The notes under the pieces: generated by a model
Databases searched by the model: none
What the model was told of the DNA's origin: nothing
The model's input: only the letters and a program-made list of their open reading frames with translations
Shown: in pieces, positions 1 through 8,353 of the stretch
How positions within the stretch are numbered: position 1 is the stretch's first letter
Layout of the letters: each line of letters begins with the position of its first letter
From: Chitinophaga varians
GTDB lineage: Bacteria > Bacteroidota > Bacteroidia > Chitinophagales > Chitinophagaceae
Direction: 5' to 3'
DNA length: 64,000 nt
Assembly: GCF_014529945.1 (NCBI RefSeq)
Contig: NZ_JACVFB010000002.1
Span: 682,001-746,000 of the forward strand
Made by a program: the position numbers and the translations under genes

Positions 1-42
1 CTGATGTTCATTTATGCCTGGGCGAAATACGCAAAACTCTAA
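1..42 (+). CDS. C-terminal tail of an unidentified protein (cut by window edge)
   Basis: The first 14 codons read in frame 1 end in TAA at 40-42 and give an aromatic, fairly hydrophobic tail (..FIYAWAKYAKL). A good rho-independent hairpin for the plus strand follows at 68-93, which supports a plus-strand gene ending here. Too little is present to name the product. Confidence 0.4.
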   Translation: MMFIYAWAKYAKL

Positions 43-67
43 TTTTTTTCACATCGCATTATAGTAG

Positions 68-103
68 AAAAGGCTTCCTTCCGGAAGCCTTTTTCTTTTT
101 TCA
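68..103 (+). terminator. Rho-independent terminator
   Basis: An 11-bp stem (68-78 with 83-93, loop TTCC) with GC core GGCTTCC/GGAAGCC is followed by a T-rich run to 103. It lies between the plus-strand gene ending at 42 and the minus-strand gene ending at 119. The A-run on its left side lets it work for both strands. Confidence 0.8.
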
Positions 104-118
104 CTGTTTTAACGGCTA

Positions 119-1498
119 TCAGCCTTTGCCAAGTGTCTTTTCTATCAACGCTTTCAGCTCCGGTGTGGAAGGGCGCGGCGCATCGATGGTCACGATTTTG
201 CCTTGCTGATCAAACACCATAAAACGGGGAATCCCCTTGATATCATAAAATTTGGTGATCTCACTCCAGCCGGCGCCAAAGAGTTGTACTCCCTTCATAT
301 CTTTTTCCTTTACAAAAGCCGACCACTTTTCTTTATCCTTGGTTTCGTCCACGGAATACCCCACGAATGTGACGTTGCGGCCACGCAGCTCTTCTTCCAG
401 TTTTTGCAGGTGAGGCAGCTCCGCTTTACAAGGGCCACACCAGGTAGCCCACACGTCCACCACCACTACTTTTCCTTTTAACTCATTGAAGGTCACCTTT
501 TTACCGTTGGTATCCTCTCCGGCAAAATTGAAGCCCTGCTCTCCTGCGGCAAATTTACGCAATGCTTTCTCGGCCGCCAGGTAACGCTGTTGCTGGTTTT
601 CTGTGATGAGGTACTGTTTAACCGGTGTTACCGCATCGGTGAGTTTATCGAACGTCCGGAACCCGGGCAGGCTCTCGGTGATAAACAGTCCTTTGATGGT
701 GTCATTGCAGAACAGACGGGCGTTTTCCTCCAGGGAAGCAGGCCCCTGCCTCTTTTCGGTACTCATGATGTAAGTAAAGGTCTCGTATAAACGGACGATA
801 CTACCCGCATCACCATTGGCCAACAATTTACTGTCGCAGTATTTTTTGTCCTGTATGATCTGTTTGTAGAAAGCCGGATACTGGCTCTTTTCGGGATGTT
901 TGGGATGAGGCATCAGCAGAAACGCCATAGCGGCATGTTCTACATCCACATCCATGGTGTATTTCAGCAGTTCATTGAACTTTTTGTTGGGAGTATTCAC
1001 GGCCTTTTTCAATCCGGTTACTTTAGGAACTAATACTTCCAGCTTGGGAAAGAAAGTCATGTAGGTGGCCGTGTCTGCCAGGATGATATGCCGGGAGATA
1101 GTGCCCAGCTGCTCTTGCCATTGCCAGAGCTGTTTGTTTTCTACCGATCCCGCCTGTACGCTATAGGCCCCTCTTTCCATCTTCAGCTTCAGTTGATCGC
1201 CCGGCTTGATGTAAATACGGGTGTCTGCGCTACGGTCACCAACAGAAAGGTAATAGAACCCTTCTTTGGGCGATGGAATGGCGAATGCAAAAGCATGTTG
1301 TTCGTCCACCATGGCATTGGCGATTTCGGCTTTACGGCCTTCTTCTACGGCGAACAAGGTTATTTTTTTGACTTTTTCAGGAGCTTGTCCCTGAATAACA
1401 GCGAGTGTGGGAACGGGCGCCGGACCGGCAACTGCACGGGCATTCCATGCCAGACAGGCTACCAGCGGCAGCAGTCTGCTTACTTTGGTTGGTTTCAT
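119..1498 (-). CDS. TlpA-family thiol-disulfide oxidoreductase with DUF4369-like N-terminus
   Basis: A 459-residue exported protein with an N-terminal signal peptide (hydrophobic core near residues 8-22). Residues about 30-105 are a beta-rich DUF4369-like region and about 120-310 a helical middle region. The thioredoxin fold spans about 315-459 with the redox motif C354-G-P-C357 (in WATWCGPC) and a cis-proline near P424. Proteins of this build are abundant in Bacteroidota and are taken to act as periplasmic disulfide reductases or in cytochrome c and oxidative-stress roles; the specific substrate is unknown. It stands alone on the minus strand, and the start ATG at 1498 is directly followed by the signal peptide. 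Confidence 0.85.
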   Translation of the reverse strand: MKPTKVSRLLPLVACLAWNARAVAGPAPVPTLAVIQGQAPEKVKKITLFAVEEGRKAEIANAMVDEQHAFAFAIPSPKEGFYYLSVGDRSADTRIYIKPGDQLKLKMERGAYSVQAGSVENKQLWQWQEQLGTISRHIILADTATYMTFFPKLEVLVPKVTGLKKAVNTPNKKFNELLKYTMDVDVEHAAMAFLLMPHPKHPEKSQYPAFYKQIIQDKKYCDSKLLANGDAGSIVRLYETFTYIMSTEKRQGPASLEENARLFCNDTIKGLFITESLPGFRTFDKLTDAVTPVKQYLITENQQQRYLAAEKALRKFAAGEQGFNFAGEDTNGKKVTFNELKGKVVVVDVWATWCGPCKAELPHLQKLEEELRGRNVTFVGYSVDETKDKEKWSAFVKEKDMKGVQLFGAGWSEITKFYDIKGIPRFMVFDQQGKIVTIDAPRPSTPELKALIEKTLGKG

Positions 1499-1590
1499 TT
1501 CTTAATGGTGGTTTGGTTTTCGATTCATTAATCGTTGTGGTTTCAAATATAGACAAACTGGCTTTATCTGTACCCCCAAACCATCCCTAT

Positions 1591-2133
1591 TTATTCTTCG
1601 GGTCTTATATACTGATTGAAGTAATGTTGTGCCAGCCCATAATTTTCCTCATCAAAGCAGACCAGCACCACTTCCTGTACCACATCGTCCTGCTCCAGGA
1701 AGTTAACGATGGTTTCCATCGCTATGCTGGCGGCCAGATCTTTGGGGAAATGATAAATACCAGTGCTGATATTGGGGAAAGCCACAGAAGTAAGTTGGTG
1801 GCGGGATGCCAGCTGCAGCGAGTGCAGGTAACAGTTGGCCAGTAATGCGGCTTCGTTATGGTGGCCGCCGTTCCATACCGGCCCTACGGTATGTATTACA
1901 TGTTTGGCCGGTAAGCGGCCGCCGGTGGTAATCACGGCCTCTCCTGTTTTACAGCCTCCCTGTCGCGCCACTATCGCGCGGCAGTCTTCCAGGATGGCCG
2001 GTCCTCCGGCTCTGTGGATAGCGCCATCTACGCCACCACCACCCATCAGGGAGGAATTGGCAGCATTCACGATGGCGTCGGTATCCGATTTGGTAATATC
2101 TCCTTTGATGATCTTTATTTTCCTATATGCCAT
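1591..2133 (-). CDS. Macrodomain protein, probable O-acetyl-ADP-ribose / ADP-ribosyl-glutamate hydrolase
   Basis: A 180-residue single macrodomain of the MacroD/YmdB type. It shows the start strand with GDIT, then [20 protein letters not shown], where the NAAN asparagine and the glycine-rich loop contact the distal ribose. A second ligand loop ([11 protein letters not shown]) follows. Family members remove acetyl or ADP-ribosyl groups from O-acetyl-ADP-ribose or modified proteins in the cytoplasm. The gene starts 5 bp after the stop of the NYN-domain gene upstream on the same strand, so the two are probably co-transcribed, which hints at a nucleotide- or RNA-related context. Confidence 0.88.
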   Translation of the reverse strand: MAYRKIKIIKGDITKSDTDAIVNAANSSLMGGGGVDGAIHRAGGPAILEDCRAIVARQGGCKTGEAVITTGGRLPAKHVIHTVGPVWNGGHHNEAALLANCYLHSLQLASRHQLTSVAFPNISTGIYHFPKDLAASIAMETIVNFLEQDDVVQEVVLVCFDEENYGLAQHYFNQYIRPEE

Positions 2134-2137
2134 AACG

Positions 2138-2896
2138 TTATACTGTTCTCACATATACGAGTTTACCGGTCTTCTTACCACTTTCCCGGATGTCGATTTC
2201 AAAGTTGGGGAAGTTTTTGATCAGTTGTACCAGTTTGTTGAACCCATAGTTACGGGCGTCAAAGTCGGGCTGCTTCTTCAGCAACAGGTTACCCAGTTCC
2301 CCGAGATAGGCCCATCCGTCTTCATCAGCGATGTCATTGATACTGGTAGAGAGGAGGTCTATCAGTTCTTTATCTGCTTTACTAATGCCTTTAGGTTTTT
2401 CTTTGGCTGATTTGGGTTTGTTGCCGGTCTCTGTTTTCTTTTCCCTGATTTGTAATATCTCGAGGTAGATAAATTTATCACAGGCTGCGCGGAAGGCACT
2501 GGGTGTCTTCTTCTCTCCCATGCCAATTACCCGCATGCCGGCCTCCCGTAGCCTGGTGGCCAATCTGGTGAAGTCGCTATCGCTGGACACGAGGCAAAAA
2601 CCGTCTACTCTGCCGGTATACAGGATGTCCATCGCATCGATGATCATGGCCGAGTCGGTAGCATTTTTTCCGGAAGTATAGCTGTATTGCTGTATCGGGG
2701 TGATGGCATTTTCCAGTAATACGCCTTTCCATCCTACGACGGTAGGTTTGGTCCAGTCTCCATAAATTCTTTTGAAAGTAGGGTTGCCGTATTTGGCTAC
2801 TTCTTCCAGCATCCCTTTAATATTGTGGTAGGGTATATTGTCGGCATCTATCAATACAGCGAGACGGAGATCGTTTGAATTATCCATGTGGAACAC
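2138..2896 (-). CDS. NYN (PIN-like) domain protein with C-terminal OST-HTH/LOTUS domain
   Basis: A 252-residue cytoplasmic protein. The N-terminal NYN/LabA (DUF88) nuclease-like domain (about 10-150) keeps the acidic residues expected for metal binding: LIDADN near 14-19, IIDAMD, and SSDSDF near 100. A charged lysine-rich linker (about 155-175) follows, then a C-terminal OST-HTH/LOTUS-like helical domain (about 178-250) that in other proteins binds RNA. A role as a metal-dependent RNase or RNA-binding regulator is inferred from the family. It is upstream of and close to the macrodomain gene and downstream of dps, separated from dps by a long inverted repeat. Confidence 0.85.
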   Translation of the reverse strand: MFHMDNSNDLRLAVLIDADNIPYHNIKGMLEEVAKYGNPTFKRIYGDWTKPTVVGWKGVLLENAITPIQQYSYTSGKNATDSAMIIDAMDILYTGRVDGFCLVSSDSDFTRLATRLREAGMRVIGMGEKKTPSAFRAACDKFIYLEILQIREKKTETGNKPKSAKEKPKGISKADKELIDLLSTSINDIADEDGWAYLGELGNLLLKKQPDFDARNYGFNKLVQLIKNFPNFEIDIRESGKKTGKLVYVRTV

Positions 2897-2904
2897 ATTA
2901 CATT

Positions 2905-2978
2905 GGTTATTCGGTTATTTAGAAATTTAATCATTTTAAGAGTTCCTAAATGATTAAATTTCTAAATAATCCAATAAC
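2905..2978. repeat. Long imperfect inverted repeat between dps and NYN gene
   Basis: Arms of about 31 bp (2905-2936 and 2948-2978) pair with only two or three mismatches around an 11-nt loop. The sequence is AT-rich (core TTTAGAAATTTAATCATTT). It follows dps in the direction of transcription and may form a 3' RNA hairpin or be a REP-like dispersed element. A related half-copy is seen near 30793-30826. Confidence 0.8.
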
Positions 2979-2989
2979 TCAATCGTTTA

Positions 2990-3460
2990 TTATTTGAGGT
3001 AAGAACGGATCATCCATGCCAGTGACAGGTGTTTCTGCAGCAGTTGCGTTGCAAAATCAGCCGCGCCTTTGTCTTTGTATTTTTCATCGAATTCATCGAT
3101 CAGTCTGCGCAGGTTGCGGATAATGGTTTCATGATCATTCAGCAGCTCCTGCAGCTGTTTTTTCTGGTCGTTGGAATATTCAGATTCCAGCAGGTTGGTC
3201 AGTTTCAGTACGTCGGCGTAACGGCCTTCTGCATAGTGTCCTATTTTACGGATATACTCTGCTACTTCATCGGCAATTTCTTCCAGCTCTTCGTATTGTC
3301 CTTCGTAGAACTTGTGCATTTCCATGAAATTGGGACCTTCAATGTTCCAATGGCTGTTACGCGTTTTCGCGTACACCAGTAATTCATCAGCCAGTACTTT
3401 GTTCAACTCTAATGCTATTTTCTTCGCGTGTTCCGCAGAGATGCCAATTTCGATTTTCAT
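2990..3460 (-). CDS. dps: Dps-family ferritin-like DNA starvation protein
   Basis: A 156-residue all-helical protein of the usual Dps length. The ferroxidase-site signature is visible: HWNIEGPNF at about residues 37-45 (His ligand), followed by the helix EELEEIADEVAEYIRKIG carrying the acidic ligands. Dps dodecamers oxidise Fe(II) with hydrogen peroxide and store the iron, protecting DNA. No obvious OxyR-type or other operator was recognised upstream. The gene is divergent from the MFS gene at 3637. Confidence 0.92.
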   Translation of the reverse strand: MKIEIGISAEHAKKIALELNKVLADELLVYAKTRNSHWNIEGPNFMEMHKFYEGQYEELEEIADEVAEYIRKIGHYAEGRYADVLKLTNLLESEYSNDQKKQLQELLNDHETIIRNLRRLIDEFDEKYKDKGAADFATQLLQKHLSLAWMIRSYLK

Positions 3461-3624
3461 ATGATTGAATTTTTTGGTTTTAAATAAATTTACGAATTCT
3501 TCGGGAGGGCTATCCTAATGTTTATCATAAATTAACAATCGGTATAATAAACAGGGCCATAGCCGCTTTTGTTTAGGTTTTCATTACCTGGCCAACATAT
3601 TTCCCAAAATTGTACCATAGTTGC

Positions 3625-3632
3625 TAATTTTG
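3625..3632 (+). promoter_or_regulatory. Candidate Bacteroidota -7 element of the MFS gene
   Basis: TAATTTTG matches TAnnTTTG exactly and ends 4 bases before the ATG at 3637. A clear -33 TTTG at the usual spacing is not seen. If used, the transcript would begin at or within a few bases of the start codon. Confidence 0.45.
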
Positions 3633-3636
3633 CGAC

Positions 3637-4818
3637 ATGGACCAGTCTTCCGGAAAAATCTACAGTCTGCATTTCATTCTCTTATGCCTGAGTAATGCTT
3701 TATTTTCTGCCAGCTTCAATATGATGATCCCTGAGCTACCGGCCTATCTGAGTAATATGGGCGGGGCTGACTACAAGGGATATATCATCGGATTATTTAC
3801 ACTGATGGCCGGATTGTCCAGGCCATTTAGTGGCAAACTGACAGACACCATTGGACGTGTGCCCGTGATGATTTTCGGGTCGCTGGTATGTGTGGTATGT
3901 AGCCTGTTGTACCCACTGGTTAGCTCCGTTGGGGCGTTTCTGCTACTTCGCTTTTTCCATGGCTTCTCCACAGGATTCAAGCCTACCGGTACTTCCGCCT
4001 ATGTTTCCGATATTATTCCGTACAACCGGCGGGGTGAGGCCATGGGCATGGTTGGACTGGCCAGCACTATTGGGATGGCGCTCGGACCGGCTATTGGCGG
4101 CTATATGGCGGTAAGATGGAATATCAACGTGATGTTTCAGGTGTCGGCCGTATTTGCGCTGTTGTCTGTCGTAATCCTGATTGGTATGAAAGAGACGCTG
4201 GCCAACAAACAACCTTTCCGGTTTGCCCTGCTTAAAATCAAAGGAGATGAAATATTTGAGCCGCTGGTATGGTCACCCGTCATCATTTGTTTCCTGACCT
4301 ACTTCAGTTACGGTGCAATGCTTACGATCATTCCTGATTTCGGTGCTTTCCTGGGGGTGGCCAACAAGGGTATGTTCTTTACTTACTTTACCGCCAGCTC
4401 TATCGGTATCCGTTTGCTGGCCGGCAAGGTGTCTGACCGTTACGGGCGGGTACCTGTGCTGAAAGTTTCCGCCGTGCTGATGGCGGCCTCCATGCTGATG
4501 ATGGGCCTTGCCGGCTCTTCTGCCTTGCTGATGGCTTCCGCCGTGGTATATGGCATCTCCGTAGGCCTGAATGCACCAGCTATTACAGCCTGGACCATCG
4601 ACCTGGGGCATCCTGAGCACCGTGGCCGCGCATTGGCCAGCATGTATATCGCCATGGAAGCCGGTATTGGACTAGGCGCCTATTTCTCCGCCTTTGTCTA
4701 CAACAACCAGTCATCCAACTTCCCGGTGACGTTTTACCTGTTTGCCGGTATCACCTTACTGGCGACTATCTACCTTACTTTTTTCTACAAAAAACCGGTG
4801 ATGGTAGCCAGACAATGA
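3637..4818 (+). CDS. Major facilitator superfamily transporter
   Basis: A 393-residue integral membrane protein with 12 predicted helices. The MFS signature between helices 2 and 3 is present as GKLTDTIGRVPV near residues 66-77, and is repeated in the second half as GKVSDRYGRVPV near 264-275, the usual internal duplication. FHGFSTGFKPTGTSAYVSD near 108-126 is the helix 4 motif region. The substrate cannot be told from sequence; the build is that of drug or sugar-efflux type permeases. It is monocistronic: the next gene, rmuC, is on the other strand. Confidence 0.85.
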   Translation: MDQSSGKIYSLHFILLCLSNALFSASFNMMIPELPAYLSNMGGADYKGYIIGLFTLMAGLSRPFSGKLTDTIGRVPVMIFGSLVCVVCSLLYPLVSSVGAFLLLRFFHGFSTGFKPTGTSAYVSDIIPYNRRGEAMGMVGLASTIGMALGPAIGGYMAVRWNINVMFQVSAVFALLSVVILIGMKETLANKQPFRFALLKIKGDEIFEPLVWSPVIICFLTYFSYGAMLTIIPDFGAFLGVANKGMFFTYFTASSIGIRLLAGKVSDRYGRVPVLKVSAVLMAASMLMMGLAGSSALLMASAVVYGISVGLNAPAITAWTIDLGHPEHRGRALASMYIAMEAGIGLGAYFSAFVYNNQSSNFPVTFYLFAGITLLATIYLTFFYKKPVMVARQ

Positions 4819-4878
4819 AAACCTGTCAATAAGTCCGGATATCACCGTCACGATGACGCCTGACCATAAGTTGATACG

Positions 4879-6330
4879 TTATTGGGCCTGCCCATTCCCT
4901 ATCGTTTCATCAGGAGGAGCCGGGTGTTGCACGGTGATACCCGGCGCCGGTATCTGCTCCGTTCCGGATACCGGGGCTTCTGTTTCCTCCTCAGGCGCCA
5001 TCTCCGCCTCTACTGTCAACTGACGGGGTAGATTTTTCTTGTTCTCCAGTCCCAGCTTCCGCATACGCTCCGCCCTGCCCACGAGGTTACCATGACCGCT
5101 GTTAAGTTTGTTCATGGCGCTGTCATAGACACCCTGGCTACGTTTCAGGTGCTCCCCGATCTGCCCCAGGTCTTCTGCAAAGCCTACGAACTTATCATAC
5201 AACGCACTGCCCTGCCGCACAATTTCTTCTGCGTTCTTGTTTTGATTCTCCAATCGCCACATCGCATCAATGATACGCAGCGTGGCCAGTAAGGAGGGTA
5301 CGCTGACCAGAATGACCTTGCGGCGGAAGGCATAATCGTAGAGATCTTCCTCCTGCTGCATCACCGCCAGGGCATATGCCGGTTCAATCGGTATAAACAA
5401 CATCACAAAATCGGTGGTATTCTTATACAGTGTGTGATAGGCTTTCCTGCTCAGTTCATTCACATGATTCTTCACAGACTGCACATGCAGTTTCAGTGCC
5501 TGTTGCCGCTCCGGCTCTTCTGTGGCGCTGCAATACTGCTCATACGCTTTAAGCGATACTTTGGAGTCAATCACCAGCTGTCTGCTTTCCGGCAGTTGCA
5601 GTACCATATCCGGTAACCGCAGCTGTCCGGTCTCGTCACGTTGCGCATCCTGCGTAACATAATGAATTCCTTTCTCCAGCCCGGATGCCTCCAGTACCTT
5701 TTCCAGGATCATCTCGCCCCAGTTGCCCTGCTTCTTGGTGTCCGCCTTCAGCGCTTTGGTCAGGTTGTTGGCTTCTTTGGAAAGCGTCTGGTTCAACTGC
5801 AACAAACGCTGCAACTCAGACTTCAACTCAGCCCGCTGCGATGTTTCCGCCACCAGCGACTGTTGCACGCTGCTCCGGAAACTATCGATTTTTTCAGCCA
5901 GCGGTTTCAACAGGTCATCCATTTTCACCTGGTTCTGCTGCATGAAATTACCGGAGATCCGTTGCAGCACCTGCTGCGCTGTATTCTCAAACTGTGTTTT
6001 AAAGTCCTGATGCATCTCATGCAGGCGCTCTTTTTCGCTCTGCAATTGTTGCTGCAGGTATTTATTCTGCTCCATCAACCGGCCCTGTTCGGCCATCAGC
6101 GAAGCAAACTCTTCGTTGAGCCGTTCCAGTTGCTCCTGCTTTTCGCGGGCCAGCTGCTGCTTGTCGTCCAACAGCTGCTGCAGATAACCCTGCTTTGCTT
6201 CCAGCTGGACATAACGTTCCTGATGTGCCGACATTTCCGTCTGAAATGTCCGCTGCCGGCCCATTGCCATGAAGTACAAATACCCCAGCACAAGGGCCGC
6301 AATTCCCGTGACAATCAATAATATCAACAT
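4879..6330 (-). CDS. rmuC: DNA recombination protein RmuC
   Basis: 483 residues from the ATG at 6330. This start is preferred over an upstream one at 6414 because the protein then begins directly with a membrane anchor (MLILLIVTGIAALVLGYLY). Next come a long coiled coil (about 30-190, rich in Q/E/K/L), then the RmuC nuclease-like core (about 195-400) with KKQGNWGEMILEKVLEASG, VIDSKVSLKAYEQY and FVMLFIPIEPAYALA. The C-terminal tail (about 440-483) is low complexity, rich in P/E/A. RmuC limits sequence inversions and rearrangements at stalled forks; the core belongs to the restriction-endonuclease-like fold. Confidence 0.92.
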   Translation of the reverse strand: MLILLIVTGIAALVLGYLYFMAMGRQRTFQTEMSAHQERYVQLEAKQGYLQQLLDDKQQLAREKQEQLERLNEEFASLMAEQGRLMEQNKYLQQQLQSEKERLHEMHQDFKTQFENTAQQVLQRISGNFMQQNQVKMDDLLKPLAEKIDSFRSSVQQSLVAETSQRAELKSELQRLLQLNQTLSKEANNLTKALKADTKKQGNWGEMILEKVLEASGLEKGIHYVTQDAQRDETGQLRLPDMVLQLPESRQLVIDSKVSLKAYEQYCSATEEPERQQALKLHVQSVKNHVNELSRKAYHTLYKNTTDFVMLFIPIEPAYALAVMQQEEDLYDYAFRRKVILVSVPSLLATLRIIDAMWRLENQNKNAEEIVRQGSALYDKFVGFAEDLGQIGEHLKRSQGVYDSAMNKLNSGHGNLVGRAERMRKLGLENKKNLPRQLTVEAEMAPEEETEAPVSGTEQIPAPGITVQHPAPPDETIGNGQAQ

Positions 6331-6445
6331 GATTAGTTCATTAAAGGCAATATCGTTTGTGACTACGCATTGGATTTGCGTAAAAAAAAATACGAATTGC
6401 AAACTACGCTGCAATTCGTATTTCCTTTTATGGTTTCCCGGAAGA

Positions 6446-7522
6446 TTATAATCTTTCGTACAGCTTACGCAGCCGCTCGCGGGTCATGATCTCTTTCCAG
6501 TCTTTACCCAGCGCATTTTCCCACAGCGGCGCCATACCCAGCGATACATTGATCATCGTATCAAACTGTTCATCGGTCAGCCCCTTGGTGATGCCCTGCG
6601 GAATATCAATGTTGTGCTTTTTCACCATTTCCTTGAACTTCTTCACGCCATCCGGATAAAACTCCTCCAGTTTATCAAACACGATACAGTTACCGATACC
6701 ATGTTTGGTGCCCAGCAGGTAAGCCAGTCCATAACTTACGGCATGCGCCACCCCTACCTGGGAATAAGCAATGCTCATACCACCGGCATAGGAAGCCATC
6801 ATCAGTTTCTCGTCGGAATCATCATCCCAGATATCTTTCTGCAGGAATATCTCTTCGCACAGCTCCTGTGCTTTCTCACCATAAGATTTGCTGAAAGCAT
6901 TGAGGTAAGTGCCGGTCAGCGATTCCACACAGTGGATAAAGCAGTCCATAGCGGTATAAAAACGCTGGTTGACTTCTACGGTCTTTGTCAGCGCAGGGTC
7001 CAGCACGATCTGGTCAAACGGCGTATAGTCTGAGTTCATACCCAGCTTGCGGGTAGGGCCCGTGAGCACGCAGGTGCGGCTCACCTCTGCACCGGTACCG
7101 GAAATAGTAGGGATGCCTACTTTATACACGGCCGGGTTCTTTACCAGGTCCCAGCCCTGATAATCTGCGGAAGAACCGGGGTTGGTCATCATCAGCGCTA
7201 CGGCTTTGGCCATATCCATCACGGAACCGCCACCGATACCAATAATACCGGACACTTCACCGAATTCGGCTTTGAGCTCATCACGGATTTTATCTACTGT
7301 AACGGTCTTCGGTTCGTACGTCACATCGATCACCACCACCTTATCCCTGCCCTGCAGCGGAATGCGGGACAGAAATGCCTGTTTGTCCTGGAAATACTCA
7401 TCCACGAAAAAAATCATGGGAGCATCGCCTTTACGACGGGGAGCCAGTATTTCGCCCAGCTGATCAAAACATCCGCTGCCGTAAACTACGTAGTCCACCA
7501 TTTTGAAATTCCTGAATTTCAT
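6446..7522 (-). CDS. kdnB: 3-deoxy-alpha-D-manno-octulosonate 8-oxidase (iron-containing alcohol dehydrogenase)
   Basis: A 358-residue iron-containing alcohol dehydrogenase. NAD-binding GIGGGSVMDMAKA is at about 95-107, PTISGTGAEVS at 139-148, and metal-ligand candidates D193 and H197 (AMDCFIHCVESL), with later histidines in HAVSYG and TKHGIGN. KdnB oxidises the C8 hydroxyl of Kdo to an aldehyde, which KdnA then transaminates to give 8-amino-Kdo. The assignment rests on the neighbourhood: kdsB is 20 bp upstream and a DegT-type aminotransferase precedes that. It is the last gene of the presumed operon. Without the context it would only be called an iron-type alcohol dehydrogenase. Confidence 0.85.
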   Translation of the reverse strand: MKFRNFKMVDYVVYGSGCFDQLGEILAPRRKGDAPMIFFVDEYFQDKQAFLSRIPLQGRDKVVVIDVTYEPKTVTVDKIRDELKAEFGEVSGIIGIGGGSVMDMAKAVALMMTNPGSSADYQGWDLVKNPAVYKVGIPTISGTGAEVSRTCVLTGPTRKLGMNSDYTPFDQIVLDPALTKTVEVNQRFYTAMDCFIHCVESLTGTYLNAFSKSYGEKAQELCEEIFLQKDIWDDDSDEKLMMASYAGGMSIAYSQVGVAHAVSYGLAYLLGTKHGIGNCIVFDKLEEFYPDGVKKFKEMVKKHNIDIPQGITKGLTDEQFDTMINVSLGMAPLWENALGKDWKEIMTRERLRKLYERL

Positions 7523-7542
7523 ATATCCGTTTTAGTTAGCTA

Positions 7543-8268
7543 TTATAAATATTTTGCGGCCTTTTCCAGGTCTTCCGGCGTATCGATCTCCACCCCCATA
7601 TAGGAGGTAACGACCATCTTCATCGGAATACCGTTCTCAAGGTAACGCAGGCACTCGATCTTCTCTGCCAGTTCCAGCGGTGTAGGCGCCAGCTGCGTAA
7701 AATCCAGCAGGGTCTGTTTGCGGAACGCATAGATACCGATATGCTCGTAATAAATGCTTTTGATGTCCTTGTTGCGGGGATACGGGATCACGGAACGGGA
7801 AAAGAACAGCGCATTAAATTGCTTGTCGACCGCTACTTTCACGTAGTTGGGATCGGCGATGGACGCTTCATCATGCAGCTCCTGCATTAAAGAGGCCACC
7901 TGTACCTTACGGCCCTCTTCTCCTTCAAAAACCCGGAGCAACTTCTCCAGTGGTTCCTTCTGGGTAAAAGGTTCATCTCCCTGTACATTCACGACAATGT
8001 CAACATCCATGTCCACCACGGCTTCGGCTATACGGTCCGTGCCACACTCATGTTCTTTTTTGCTCATTACAGCCTTACCGCCGTGACTTACAATCTCATT
8101 GTATATCACATCACTGTCGGTCACCACCATCACATCGTCAAACACGCCCGTTTTTACGGTCGACTCGTACGTGCGGAGGATTACGGACTTTCCTCCCAGC
8201 TGGGCCATCATCTTCCCCGGGAAACGGGTAGCGCCATAACGGGCAGGTATCAAAGCTACTTTCTTCAT
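7543..8268 (-). CDS. kdsB: CMP-Kdo (probably CMP-8-amino-Kdo) synthetase
   Basis: A 241-residue cytidylyltransferase with the start motif IPARYGATRFPGK (residues 7-19) and NVQGDEPF near residue 93-100, which binds CTP and Mg. The usual product is CMP-Kdo for lipid A core assembly. The genes on either side encode the Kdo8N oxidase and aminotransferase, so the true substrate may be 8-amino-Kdo, as shown for the Shewanella enzyme. It is separated from kdnA upstream by a 70-bp perfect hairpin. Confidence 0.92.
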   Translation of the reverse strand: MKKVALIPARYGATRFPGKMMAQLGGKSVILRTYESTVKTGVFDDVMVVTDSDVIYNEIVSHGGKAVMSKKEHECGTDRIAEAVVDMDVDIVVNVQGDEPFTQKEPLEKLLRVFEGEEGRKVQVASLMQELHDEASIADPNYVKVAVDKQFNALFFSRSVIPYPRNKDIKSIYYEHIGIYAFRKQTLLDFTQLAPTPLELAEKIECLRYLENGIPMKMVVTSYMGVEIDTPEDLEKAAKYL

Positions 8269-8280
8269 GTTTGTTCTTTG

Positions 8281-8350
8281 TCACGCAAAGGCGCTAAGCA
8301 GCAAAGGAGCAAAGATCTTAGCATCTTTGCTGCTTAGCGCCTTTGCGTGA
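8281..8350. repeat. Perfect 26-bp inverted repeat inside the kdn operon
   Basis: Arms 8281-8306 and 8325-8350 are exact reverse complements (core GGCGCTAAGCAGCAAAG) with an 18-nt loop that can form an inner AGCAAAGAT/ATCTTTGCT alternative. It starts 3 bp after the kdnA stop and ends 12 bp before the kdsB start. No T-run follows on the minus strand, so it looks like a REP-type element or mRNA processing/stability hairpin rather than a simple terminator. Confidence 0.9.
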
Positions 8351-8353
8351 AAA

